Positions 38,201 to 51,639 of a stretch of 64,000 bases of DNA are shown one piece after another. The position numbers and the translations under genes are program-made. The notes under the pieces were generated by a model. That model did no database searches, had not been told where the DNA came from, and saw only the letters and a list, made by a program, of their open reading frames with translations. The DNA is taken from NCBI GenBank assembly GCA_034620365.1, contig JAQGEQ010000064.1, forward strand, positions 186,001 to 250,000, given 5' to 3'. Position 1 is the stretch's first letter. Each line of letters opens with the position of its first letter. The stretch is from Pegea sp. RAD2-039. Taxonomy: Eukaryota > Chordata > Thaliacea > Salpida > Salpidae.

Positions 38201-40324
38201 TTGAAAATATCTTTAGAAATGAAATTATTAAAAACTATTTCTTGTTTTAATGGAGAATTTTTAATACTTTTCCTGGTTTTTTGTCGATTGTTTTTCAGTT
38301 TCAAAACTTTTGTTGTCGATGATAAGAAATTATAAATATAAATTAAAAATTAAAATATTTAAAGATAATTAATTATTTATTACTAATCTAATAACTAATT
38401 ATTAGATATTCATACAACTTTATTGACGAATTATATAAAATTGAAGAAGTTTTTTATATCTTTAAATTATTTGATAAATAATATTTTGTTTATTCTTTAA
38501 AACATTTTTATTAAACTCAGAAAAAGTTTTTTAATTTTTGTAGTTTATTAATGATGAAATGATGCTTATAGATGAAGAACTACTCAACCATAAACCCTAA
38601 ATGATGAAGAAAACAACATCAAACATATTTGATTTGAAATTAAAGAATAAATTAAGAATGAAATTTAAAGTCTTGTCATCTTGATCTTCTTCTAATTTCT
38701 TAATTTCAAATTTTTTTTCAGCTTATTTTTTTCACGATGAATTGTTTTCTTGTAGTTTACAATTATCTCATTTCTAATTCTGTTTTATTTTTGATTAATC
38801 ATCCACTAATGGAGAATTTTTTTTTGAATATCAAAAGGAATAAATGTAATTATTCGAAATTATTTTAATTTGTTGACTAGATGTGGAAGTAAATCTTTTT
38901 GTCATAAAAAACAAATTCAAATTTTTAGAAATTTTTATTAATTTTCGATATTTTGTTGCAAAACTAATATTCAAAATTTCGTAAAATTTCAAATAAAAAT
39001 ATTTGAATAAAATATTCTATATCACAAAAAGTATCTCATAAAACTTCACGAAATTATCTTTAAAAAGTTATTCTATTTTTTTTGGTTATAAAATTTTGAT
39101 TAAGATGAAAAATATTAACTAAAACTCTAACCATGAAAAGTAAAAGTAGCTTATGAAAATGTTTTTAAAGTCTGATTAATCATCATTAAATTTGTTTTCA
39201 AATCAAACTTTGATTTTAAACCAACAATTAAAGTTGAAAAAGTGATTCTGCCCGCTATAGGACTTAAAAAATCTTTCTATAATTCAAGTTAAAATTTTTA
39301 AATATCTTAAAAAAACTTACTAATTGATTTTGCAAAAAAAAATTAGTATCATTTTGTTTCGTTTATTTTTTTATGAAAAGTTGTTATCTGCACAGAAAGT
39401 TTTTTGTGTTTAAAGATATTTTCAGTGATAAGGAGAAAGAATAAAAACTGCTTACCCTAATTAGATATGATTTAAGAGTTAATAACATACTTAAATATTT
39501 AAACTTGTAAATACTTCAAAGAAAAAAAATTAAACTTTTTAAACTCATTAAAAGAAATTAAAAAACTTAAAAAAAAAATTATTAAAAAAATAAAACATTA
39601 AAAATGATCTCAAAGATATTCTAAAAAATTATAAATCAAATACCAGATTCTTACTAACAACCATAAGACGTTTAAATTGTTTCAAATTAAGTATCTTATT
39701 AACGAAATTTTCTCAGTTCAAAACAGTTTGCAAAGACTGTTGAAACTTTAAACAAAAATGGCTTTTCAACTAATAGGAAATATATAGAAATTTAAGTGGT
39801 AGCTAAATGTATTGTAGAAATTACTTACCGAAAAATGCGTACGTGCTGCTTGCTTCTAACAATTCACAATCTCATGACTAATCGTTATATACAATATTCT
39901 GTTGATGTTAACCATTTCATAATCTTAATTAATTATAAGCAAATAAATAGTGTTAGTTACTTTATCAGGTTTTTATGGTTGAGATTTGATAAAAACATTA
40001 AAAGTTATCACTTTAAAATACGCCCAGAGTTTTTGTTTTGTATTTCTGATTTGAAAAATGGTTTCTATTCTAAATACTTCTTAGGATTAAAAATCAGAAA
40101 TTATGATAAACTATTGCTGCAATTATTTCTTAATAATTTTCATTTAGTATTTAGCAGCTGCTGAAATAAATGTAGAAATGATCAGTTTGTAGATGGTTAT
40201 TCATGATCGATGCTCTAGCGCCACTAGTGGTTGAAATAACAGCGCATATTTTTATATTTCTTTTTTAAAGGTCCACATTTGGAAAAGAAAAAAAGCGAGA
40301 GATGAAAAAATGAAAGCATGCATG

Positions 40325-40331
40325 TATAAAA
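40325..40331 (+). promoter_or_regulatory. TATA box candidate for the ADAMTS gene
   Basis: TATAAAA preceded by GCATGCATG, 122 nt upstream of the ATG. Spacing would place transcription start near 40355-40360. TATA-like strings are frequent in this DNA, so only its position and the relatively GC-rich preceding bases argue for it. Confidence 0.35.
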
Positions 40332-40452
40332 TCAGCTAACATTGTCATACTTTAAAAAAAAAGGGGCTACTTTACAACCAGTAACACCCTAAAACAAACT
40401 TTAACTACCCTAGTCACCATTTCAATCCAAAAAGAAGATATCAGTCGCTAGA

Positions 40453-43400
40453 ATGAATCGCAAAAGGATGTTTGGTTTGATCCTCGTCTACATAACTGTA
40501 AGTAATAATTAAATGATTTGTTGTTAAAAATGAATATTAGAGTATATCACTTATCTTGTTTGTATCAGTCGTCTTTTTAGTTGAGTTTTTCTGAAAAGTT
40601 AGCTTCAAATATCCAACCAAAGTTGAAAACTAGAAACTGTATGGATTTATGAATGAAATTTTATTTGGTCAGTCTCAAAACAATATTTGTAGTATTCATT
40701 TAGAAGTCATTTTCAGGATATAACTTCATACTTTTTGAACTCAAAACATTTTGGGATTTATTTTAAAGTAAGAAATTTTAGAAAGATTTTATCAAGTTAA
40801 GCAGATTTTTAACAAACTAACTAAAACTATTGTCAGCAAAAATTCAGTTTTTATTATTTCATTACTTTGGAATAAATCAATCTAACTTTTGAGATAGAAA
40901 ATTAAATTCAAACTTTTGTTTGATTAGTAATTAATATTTTTATAAAATTTGTAAATGTTAGAAATTGAAATAGAAACCTTAAAAAGCATATTTACTAGTA
41001 ATCTTGTTTTTATAAACTAACTTGCTGTAATTAACCTTCTTTTTTTTCTTCTTCTCTTCTCAGACATTTTTACTGATTTTCAATCAAATTATTTTCTTTC
41101 AGTTTTATCTTTTTCTAAACAGCTAAAAAAAATTGTTGGTTTTTGATTTTCAATTATCATCGCTTACAATTCAACTAGCTTTCATCTAACTTTATATTTT
41201 TTTTATTAAATTTTAAAGCACTCAAAGCGAATTAAACAGTTTAAATCTCTTTATGGTTCTCTTCACGCAATTCTACAAACGTCTTTTTTTATCGGTTTAA
41301 CTTCTAACATTTTTGTGAGGTAAAAAAATGATAAATTAAAGATACTGCTGTTAGACAATCGACAAAAAAATTGATTTCTAAGCTTATTTCAATTTGAAAT
41401 TAAAGTTTCTTTTCAAAATTTGATGAAAATATATTCAGAGATCTTTTAGTGGTTTCCAGTTATTTGTTCTCAAATACTTCGATATCAGATTTAAAAGCTG
41501 AAATTTTCCAAATATTGTTATACATCTTGATCTAGACGAATATAACTCGGGATTTTCGATTATTATTTATAATAATTATATAATAATGTTATTAATTATA
41601 ACTTAATTATATTCGAAAATAATTTTATAGATACTTGAAAAGAAAGTAATTTTTCAAACTTGGTACCATTTGTTAAACAGAAAGTCACTTTAGGCTACTT
41701 GCACCTACTAATAAACGGAAACTATATACCGCCGGTTGTGACGTCTCCGATTTTTTAGTTGAATAACAAATAAATTGAAAGTTTAAATAATAAAGCAGTT
41801 GTACTATTAACTTTACCATTCAATTTTATAACAAGTTAACAGAAAATTGTTGATTTAATCAGTTTATACATTAAATATGATGACAGATAACTTTTTATCT
41901 AATAGCGTAATTTCATCAAACAGTTAGCTTGAGTATTTAATATTAAATTTCCTACAAAACCCAACTTCAACAACAATCAAACGAATTAAGAATATTTTCA
42001 ATAAATTTTCATCAAATTAAAAAGAATTTATTTTACAGATTATAGCCAATAGCCAAGGTGTAGAATATGAAGGTAAATTATTTGAAGATTCAAAATATTT
42101 CTCTAAATTAACTCTTTAACATTAGATGATGGATATCAACTTGTCCACTCTTACATCAGTGATTCTCAAGGTCGTCTCCTTACTTATAATATATCTGAGA
42201 TGTTACTTTATCACACTGGAGGAAATAATCGGAGACGACGAGCTGCTGATACCGACGAAGTCATCATAAACTCTGAGACTGGTTCTGCATCAATGAACAA
42301 CCAAGCTAAAATCGCTTATTTAAAAGCGAAAGAAGCGACGATCGAAAACGCGATTTATTTGGTAATTACGAATAAGAATGGACCAATGTTCCGTTTATCT
42401 TTACAACCAAAATATCATCTGTTATCTGAGAAGTCAAAAGTCGTTGATATGTTCGACAATGGAACTATCAACCAACAAAATCTTTCACAAAATTGCGTTT
42501 TCTCCGGAAAAATTAGCAACAAACCCAACAGCACGGTTGCTATTAGCAACTGTAATGGACTTGTAAGTTTCTAGGTTTTTAATTCAAGCTGTTATTGATT
42601 TTCTAAACACAGGCGGGTCTTATAAAAGATGAAGATGCTGAATTTTATATTGAAAGTGATCACGTAAAAGACGATGTTGATGAAGATCAATCAAGACCTC
42701 AGCTCCATAAGCTCTTCCGTCGTGCTGCTCAACCTTTAGATGAAAAACGACAAACAAGATGTAAGAGCTTTTTATGTCATTACGTCATCTTTTTTTTGTT
42801 AATTACCACCACGTGTATGAGGTTTAGGTCTTGTTTCTTTGTTTTATTCATCAGTAAAAATGGGAAAATTGTGTAAAAGCCATTTACGCTTCACTGAATT
42901 TACTTTGATGTAAATGAAAATGATAGGGTCGAGGTATAACGAAATAAATTCATTGTATCTCGCGGTTAGCTTTGCGGTGTTGAAACACAGATGAAGCTGC
43001 TTCTGCTGCTAAACAGAAATCGATGTTTTATGAAAGCAACAAAATTTAAAAACAAAATCACTTCCTGTTGAGTTGGTACCGAATATTTTTTCTATACTAC
43101 CCACGTGCTTCTTCAACAATTGCTATGATTGAAGCATTTAAATTAAAAATTAAAAATATTTAATTGTAGAAAGAACAGATTACTTCATGATTAGAGTGCG
43201 GCCAACATTTTTTAGTGCTTTACAACTTTAATTACATTGGTTCTTTCTTGCTAGGTTTCTATTTTCTATTAACAAGCAAATCCATTGATCAAGAATAGTA
43301 TCTAGTACATCTAACACGTCTCCAAACCAAAGTAAATACATTACGTCAACCAAAAGACTGGCAAAACTGAAAACGCTCTGCTGTCACTCAATAACTTTGA

Positions 43401-46400
43401 TGGAATAGTTGTCTTAAACCCAAACAATTTGGGTCTTTTTACGACAAACGCCATAATTGAAGTATCATTTTTTGAGATGTAAATACATATGAAAGCAAGA
43501 TGCAAGATTTGACCCAATTTTAGTTTTAGTCAGAAGAATTTGAAAGTACAACCAGTAAAAACCATTGAAGCGAAACATCTTTAGGTTTATGTCATGTTTA
43601 AGAAAAAGAGAAATAGTTTTTTTTCTTCTAACAATGATTACTTCTTATTGCCAACAAGTACTTGACACCAAAACGACACAACAGTGAGAGAATTACAAAA
43701 CAAGCGGAAACAGAATAAACCACAAAAAAAAATTAAATAATTTCAATTAACGCTACAAGCGCTTGAAATTAGTTGTTGTAATACTTTCATGAATGCCGAA
43801 TAAAACCTCACGTAAAACATGGCGAAGTTCAAGTCAGGGTTTATGTGTAAACAGATAAACACTAAAACTTGAAAAATCCTTTTTAGCTTGTGGACAGGCC
43901 TCAAATAACAACACATCCGGGCTTGCATCAGTAGTAAATAAACTTGTTTCTAAACTGCAATTGAATACCTCCACTACCACCTCACCTGACTTAAATGGTG
44001 ACAATTGGACCGAGAGTTCGTCAAGTCCGGACAGAATGGCAGCCAGTGGTCAGTAAATAAATTTATTGTTGTTTACTTTTGTATCTTTTGTTGCTTCTTT
44101 GATTATTCGCTGAAAAAAACTCGACTACTCCAATTGGCACTATTATTCGCTTAATAAAACCAATCGAAATAATGCAAGTTTAATAGCAGTGAAAATCCAA
44201 ACCTTTTCCCATATACATTTACATTTTCACATACTATAAAATAAAGGTGCATTTTTTAAGCATATTAACCTCCTGTAAACATTTGTGGTTGTCTTGTGGT
44301 AAATTAATTGTACTTATGATCACTTCAGGTGAAATCAGGCAACGCAGAAGCTCAGCTGTTGATGATATAGGAAGAAATATTTACTATATGGCTGTCACTG
44401 TTGCTGTTGATTATGATGTTGTTCAATTTCATACTAGAGATGGAATCAATAATTATGTTTTAACTCTTATGAATATTGTGAGTATAAAACAAAATTTAGA
44501 TATGAAGTTAATATTTAAAAATCTTTATTAAAAAATTAATTTGTTTTTTGCTTCATTTAGGTTGATGAAATATTTCACCACGAAAGCCTTACAGTTGCTA
44601 TTGACGTAGTTCTGATGCAAATATTAATGGTGGATTACAGAACGGTTAATAATCTTACAAGATATTTCAATTAAAGTTTTGTGTAAACACTAAAAGTATA
44701 AAACTTCAAACTTATTTAAATCCACAGTAGTTTGAAACAAGTTAAAAGTTCTTTGAAATTTGTTTAATTAAATTGTGCCTCTGATATTTAATTTTCAACC
44801 AACAATTTAATAGATAGTGATTAGAATAACAAATCTGTACTTTCAACTCACAGCTTTGTAAGAAAGGTTTTAATAAAATCAATTAACTACTGCTTCATCT
44901 GAAGATCAAAATATTTCTCTTTGATACCAACTTCAAAAGAATCATTTTCAAATCAACTTGTAATAGTTATTTTAACCTTTCACAAATTCCAATCGAATCT
45001 TTAAAAGGATTTCATCTCATAAATAAAGCTTGCGTGACTAAGGAGAAAGTCTTCTTTAGTCAGCTGAATTATTAGTAATTATTTATTTAAAAATTTTCTA
45101 GTCTATCAACAATATTGACCCAGAAGATTTGGGAAATAGTTTGAGTAATGTATGTGCTTTCACTGAACGAGCAAAAGCATCACAAGGCAACAAGCAAGAT
45201 ACAGCAATCTACTTGACTCGTCGTCAGTTTGGAGCAGCTGGTTATGCACATGTAAATGGAATGTGTCATGAACACCGAAGCTGTTCTATCACTATGGAAG
45301 ATGGATTTTCATCAGCTTTTGTAGTTGCTCATGAAATTGGTCATGTGTAAGTGATAAAAGATATCAGATTCAAATAGTCACTAAATCTGTGAATATTCAG
45401 ACTTGGCATGCAACATGACGGCGTTGATAATATATGTGGCACTGAAACAGGTGGTATCATGGCACCTATGGTTGAATCATCATTTAATCAGTACACATGG
45501 TCGATTTGTAGTTCTGAAGAAGTCGTTGAACATATCGAGTAAGTTATTTCATCTGTTGAGAAGAATTGATGAAGATTGGGATTATATTTTAGAACTTATT
45601 CGTGTTTGTTTGAACCTCCAACACCTGATTATCATAAAAGAAAGGCGTTATTAAAGCGAAACTATCCTGGTGTCTACTACTCGCCTGATGAACAATGTAA
45701 ACTAGAATTTGGTTTAAATTCTAGGCATTGTACTAAAGTATTAGTAAGTTACTTCTCACAAATACTCAGATTTTAAGGAATAATTCTTTAGACCTCAGAT
45801 GACATCTGTACTCAGCTTTGGTGTTATATTAAAGACAATGAACGTGAATGTAGCACAAAAAACTCACCAGCATTAGATGGTACTGCTTGTGGAGACGAGA
45901 GGGTATTCCCAATCATCAATTATTATCTCATTTACATTTCTATTTCATCTTCAGTGGTGTTTTCAAGGACATTGTGTCTTTAAACCTCCACCAGCTAGAG
46001 AGCCAGCTGTAAGTGGGGGTTGGGGTGAATGGACATCTTTTAGTAGATGCACAAAGTCATGTGGAGTTGGTGTACGAAACCGAACACGATATTGTGATAA
46101 TCCAAAGTCAGCAACTTTGAAAATTAATCTTCTTCTATTAATGAACATGTTACAGACCAACTTATGGTGGAAGGGATTGTATTGGAGAATATTTCGAGCA
46201 ACAACTTTGTAATACAAATTCGTGTCTTTATGAGGTAGACTCACGTGCTGAAGCTTGTATGAGATACAATGAAGAAGTTGAATTTCACAGACAACAACAT
46301 GAGTGGTTACCATTTGAACATTGTACAATTTCACTTTTACTTTCAACAACAAAAAAGTTAATTTTTCTTTAATTTAGGGCATCATAAATGTATTGTCTAC

Positions 46401-48800
46401 TGTCAATCAAAATTGAATTATGTAGAGGTTTCAACTAATCAATATGTAGAAGATGGCTCTCCTTGTAGTTACGATGACTCACATGGAGTATGCATTGGAG
46501 GAAAATGCAATGTAGATACTTGAAAACACTTCAGGTTTTAAAGATCTATTTCATTACAGCCAATTGGTTGTGATCGGGTTTTAAATTCAACTATTCACTT
46601 TGATGCTTGTGGTGTTTGTGGCGGTGATAATTCTACGTGTTTACACACAGAAGAAATCGTAGAAAAAACTATTCGGCGTAAAATTAATCGTTAGTAATCT
46701 TTTACAATCAACCAATTGATACTCAAGATGTTTTTTCAGCTTATACCAAGATCTTTAAGATACCAATAGGGGCTCGAAATGTTGAAGTTACTGAAATAGG
46801 AAACTTTAACAGCAGAAGTCTTCTAGGTGAATTCCATTTTCAATTTCCACCAAATTGTTTCTCACACTTTTCATCAGCTTTAAAAGACCGAATAACTCGT
46901 CAATATTTCCTAAATGCCAAATGTTGCTTTCTACCAATGGAAGAACATACGATGGTAGTGAACGGCACTAGATGGGTTTATCAATCTATCAGAGGAAATG
47001 AACGAATTTCTACAGCAGGACCAACCAAAAGTGAAATCATGGTTATGGTAGGCTAACCCCATACTATCTAAACAAATTTTTATCGAATTAAATGTCTAGG
47101 CGTTTGTAAAACATTCTCAAATTCAAGTACGAGTCAATGTTTCGTACGATACTCTAGCATCTGCCAAAAGTCTCGCTCATTTAGAACAAGCTGTTAATAA
47201 TGAAAACTTCGAAGCAGAAGTCAGACGTTGGTCGAAATGCTCTGTTACATGTGGAGCTGGAACTCAGTAAGATTTTTAATGTATTTTGCATTCTACTAAG
47301 GCTTTGAAACCAGTAAAAATGATATATCGCGTCTAATTTTTACTGGAATTATCTTTCATTGTTTTGTTTGCTTACACAACAGAGAGGCGATCGAAATGGC
47401 GATCGAGTCACTATTCAAATGGGTAGCCAGGTTAAAAAGCTTTGATGTTTGCGGCATTTTAACCAATTGCTATTAGGTTTTAGAGTGTAGAGTTTTCTGT
47501 GTGCATCTATTTGTAACAACTTGCATCAGATTTTGTGGTGATCTTGCTTCTATTAGTGTTGCTTGGTTTCATTTAAGCAGATTTATATGAAGCAAGGGAA
47601 AGATCAATTTGATTTGTAGTGATTTTTTATGTTATTAACTTCAAATTATACCAAAACTGCAAATCAAACAAAACAAAATTGCTGTGTTGGTGTGACTTAC
47701 AAATGACAGATCTGAACACTAATATAAAACCTCTAAAGACATTATATAATACAGAAGAGCAAAAATGGGATGCCGTAACAAAATAACAGGAAAGCTAGTC
47801 TCTAGAAGAAATTGTGAAGAATCTATGCGACGAATAACTCGACCATGTCAAGCTACATGCCGGTAAGAGTGTGGAATAACAACCACCAAATTTTTCAACT
47901 CTTTTTTTATTGAAAGGTATGTGATTGGAGAATGGGGTTCTTGTTCTCAATCATGTGGAAATAGTGGAATGAAAATTCGTAATGTTACTTGTATACGATT
48001 CGTAAACGATACAGCAGATCAGAAGATCTCAATGGCCCATTGCAAGTATCTAGCACCTCCAGTTATGAGTATGGCTTGTAACAGAAGGAATTGTTTGTCT
48101 GAATGGAGAACTGGTGCTTGGTCAAGAGTGGGTTGAAACTGAAGAAGTTTCAAGAATTTAATTTTGATGTTTTAGTGTTCTACATCTTGTGGGTTAGGAG
48201 TACAACGTCGTCAGATAGCTTGTGGGGGTCCTAATAATCGAAATGACTCATCTTTTTGTTTCCCTGGAGTCCCAATAACTCATCGACCATGTGTCATTGT
48301 CTCCTGTCCAGGTTTGACACTGATGCTGATGTTGTAAGGTCACTAACCTCTTTATTTTAGGTGATATGCATAAACCACCTCCACAACCTTGCAGTAGTGA
48401 TTACAATGATGTGTGTCCTGCTACTAAACGTTCATCTCTCTGTAATCATCGATCATATAGCCGCGTTTGTTGCAAGACATGCGAGCATTACTTACGATCT
48501 CATAGTTTATCTGCTCAAATCCCATCTAGCTACTTAAACTCAACAGCTTCTGATGAACAAAATCCTACAGAAATTTCTGAAGACTCTCTAGTAATGATCT
48601 TCAAGCTCTAGAGACATGCAGCTGACTAAATCTTATTTTTTAGGTAAAAAGAAGCAGACGAAAGCACCATCGACGTTTTCAGCATAAAAAGTATGTTGCT
48701 GACGTCACAATCACTTTATTTATTTTGATGATGTAGACGTAGTGCTGGTGTTCGTGGAAGACGGTTTCTTAGAGACATGATCACGAAAATGGCATCGTGA
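40453..48800 (+). CDS. ADAMTS2/3/14-type secreted metalloprotease
   Basis: About 24 exons and 1170 aa. Exons: 40453-40497, 42039-42072, 42126-42561, 42613-42760, 43887-44048, 44329-44477, 44561-44644, 45102-45346, 45401-45538, 45593-45743, 45792-45902, 45955-46106, 46156-46322, 46378-46511, 46560-46689, 46740-46826, 46878-47047, 47100-47266, 47755-47862, 47917-48127, 48176-48311, 48361-48590, 48644-48690, 48738-48800. Order: hydrophobic signal peptide (GLILVYI), prodomain with [12 protein letters not shown], a late prodomain CG, furin site RQRR, reprolysin domain with HEIGHVLGMQHD (three zinc histidines and catalytic Glu) and the MAP Met-turn, disintegrin-like region, first thrombospondin repeat ([15 protein letters not shown]), Cys-rich domain with [11 protein letters not shown], spacer, three more thrombospondin repeats and a PLAC-type cysteine domain (RVCCKTC). 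Four repeats plus PLAC, and [12 protein letters not shown] matching the third repeat of procollagen N-proteinases, point to the ADAMTS2/3/14 branch, which trims fibrillar procollagen. The C-terminus is short and very basic. Confidence 0.92.
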
Positions 48801-51626
48801 GAAAACTGAAGTGAAAAAGTAACTTAAGGAGGAACAAGAAGATATTTGGAGCCAATTTTAAACATCATTTACAATAATAATCATTTTCAATTCTTCAAAA
48901 TCAAAAGACACAATAGTAAACTACAAGACGTTCCTCTATTAAAGAACTTCCCCGCAGTGTCGATGTTGACCTTTTGTACTGTAGATTTTTGTTTAACTTT
49001 TTCAAGATTAGTTTTCTGTTGTTGACGTCAACACTGGTTATTAAAATGTTTAATTTTCTTTATAATTTGTGTCTGTCATGCTTTAAGTGGTCACATTTTG
49101 TATTTTAAGTGCGGATGTAACTTAGGTAAACATATATAACCATTTTATGTTCCATTTCTATAAAGTTATCTCGCCTTAAACAAAACCTTGATGGTATATA
49201 CTTGAGTTCATTTGGTCACGTGATTCACAGACAGAACTCTGGAACTTATACTTTTACATTTTCACTTGATGAGCCAATTATGATTTCAGTTTGTTTTTCT
49301 TTATTAGTAATTTCATTTGCAATATCGCAATTAATAAAGAAAACATACTAACATACATCTCAGCTTTCTAAACTTCAACAAATAAGTAGAAAGACTTAAG
49401 TCGTAACTTGAAAGATTATTTATTGTCATCAAAAGCTCTTCTACTTAATATTTAATCTTTATTATATACTGTAAATAGAAATATTTTAAAAATTCTTCAA
49501 AGCCAAGATTAACTTTTTCTGATACACTATCATTAAGATTATTTCGGATTTAAAAAAAAACTACTGAATAAGTATTTTACAAAAAGATTTTTCAAAAGAT
49601 TTCATGGGGCACGCAATATATTGTCAAACTGTTTGAACCACCGGTCTAAGGATTAGAATTAACGGTTAGTATATGCGAGAAAATTTGCGGAACAAAAAAA
49701 CATCATTAAATTTTTCTCAAATATTTCGAAGTTGAAATAAAATTATCAAAAAAAAAGTATATTTAAATTTAAAATATTAAAAAAATAGAAGCTTCAAATG
49801 GAGCTAAAGGTAAGATTCTATCACAGTTGTGTTTTAAGTATCATTGAAAAGGTTAATAAACTAACCGTTTAAAATAATGAGTTTTCAAAAATAAATTTAG
49901 GAAACAATATTTCCTCAGAAGCTTTATTTTAAGGAGTTCTGTAAAAGGTTATATTCAAATTGTCATTCTCTGCAGTTGTTCAACTTTAAGTTGTCTTTGC
50001 CTATTTATATATCAAAGAGTTAAACTAATTAATGATGTTGTTTTAGAGTTTGAAGCATGCTTAGTCTTGTAACAAAGTGCTTAGTAATAACCCTTCAGTT
50101 TATAAATCAAAGAAACTAGAAAATCAGTAAATGTAGTTTTTTTTTTCAATACTCATTTAAAGGTTGTTTAGATAAAGTTCAAAAAGCTTGCAGCATTTAG
50201 TTCAAAAACGATTCAATTTCTTGTTTTACATTGAAACTTACCTCAACAAATTTATTTTGTTTTTGATATTGATTTTATAATAAACAGTTTTTTATACTTT
50301 CAGAAAAGTTATTGTTTTATAGTTGCAATTTAAATAAAGTTATTTTATCGCTGTCATACAAAATTCTGTTTTGAAACAATTTACAAAAATTTGAATCTAA
50401 TTTAAACTGCAAATGACTTCAAGCAGGAAATAGCTACTTTTAATAACATTAAAATAAATAGTAAGGTTTTCTATCTCTCGTAAATTAATCAAATAGAAAT
50501 TTGTTCAAGAAATACGAACAAAAGATTATTTGTTTAAAAACGTTTTAATTAAATGTTTTAATAGTTCTTAAAATAAAAGTAAAAATGTTTTTATAAGAAT
50601 TTATATGAATGAAAGAATTTTGTATTTTAAAAGAAATTAAAATTGATTTAAAATTGATGAACTGACAAAAAAAATTGATAAGAAAAGGAAATAAAAAGAA
50701 TGGAACCCCCAATAAAAATTAAAACTAAACTTGGTTTTGTGATTTCTATTAAATTTGTACTTCAAGTACATTTAAATTAGCAGATGATAAATTAAATTTG
50801 AGATTTTTTAATAAAAAGTTAAATTCAAATGATAAAAAAGACATTTTATTATTAAATTGAAATATTTTAACCGGCTGTAAACCTAGAAAGGCCAAATCGG
50901 TTTATGATATTAACTAGCTTAAGTTCAGGAAATAAAAGTTAGTTGAAGTGATAGAGGAATAAGTAATAAAATAACTATTTAATAATCAACTTTTTGAATT
51001 ATTTAAAAATTTTAGCTATTTTCAAATAGTTCTAATTGCATATAATCTTATCATCTATATAAAACAAAATATTTGTTTAAATCAAAATTCAGGACATATT
51101 ACGAAACTCAACTAACAATAATCGTGTTTAGCCTTAGGCTTAATGCTTCATTCTATCAAATCTGCTATAAAATACTCTTTTTTTGTCATTATATTTGTAA
51201 ATTAGCCCGATTACATCATGTATACAACAACAAGAAAGTTTGTAACAGACGATAACTACTGATTTTATTTCAATATTAATAATTTATAACAAGTTTTTTC
51301 TGACCATAATAAATGTTAAGTTAAATTGATTTATTTAAATAAAAACTATTTGTTTATAAGTTGAATATTTGAACTTAAACAACTTATAAGTGTACAGCTG
51401 ATGAAATAGTCTTAAAATATTTCAATAAAATTCTTATAAATATAATTTCTATTATTTTAATAAAAATATTTTTAAAGTGTAACAAACTTTGAATTAATTT
51501 AACTTTTATAAATAGTTATTAAAATAAATTCATTTTCATTTTACAAAGTTTAACTCCTTTGAAAGATATAAATCGTCGAATAATTGTTCATTTATTAATG
51601 ATCAAAACATTACATCATAAAATCAA

Positions 51627-51639
51627 AGGTCAAAGGTCA
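51627..51639 (+). promoter_or_regulatory. DR1 nuclear-receptor element
   Basis: AGGTCA, one A, then AGGTCA: an exact direct repeat with 1-bp spacing, the consensus for HNF4 or RXR-type receptors. It is 2.8 kb past the ADAMTS stop and 4.8 kb before RanBP9/10, so any target gene is unknown. Confidence 0.35.

Larger units (their letters stand above)
32228..40452. other. A+T-rich intergenic region, no supported gene
   Basis: Eight kilobases between VPS8 and the ADAMTS gene. Reading frames are short and A+T-driven. The longest, about 120 codons at 39796-40164, has no ATG at its left end, no recognisable motif and no flanking exon. A TCACGTGA palindrome is at 37085-37092. The palindrome CCACTAGTGG near 40219 lies about 230 bp before the ADAMTS start codon. 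Nothing else stands out. Confidence 0.6.

Noticed and set aside
39796-40164. 122-codon open frame upstream of the ADAMTS gene
   Set aside because: It starts with GTG rather than ATG, is dominated by A+T-driven residues (Ile, Phe, Leu, Asn, Lys, Tyr) and has no motif or neighbouring exon. Long frames like this are expected in A+T-poor-stop stretches by chance.
42761-43886. Possible extra gene in the 1.1-kb ADAMTS intron
   Set aside because: The intron has some GC-richer stretches and a 61-codon antisense frame, but nothing joins to a recognisable protein.
45963-46352. 129-codon minus frame inside the ADAMTS gene
   Set aside because: Antisense shadow of exons coding the first thrombospondin repeat and Cys-rich domain; no independent support.
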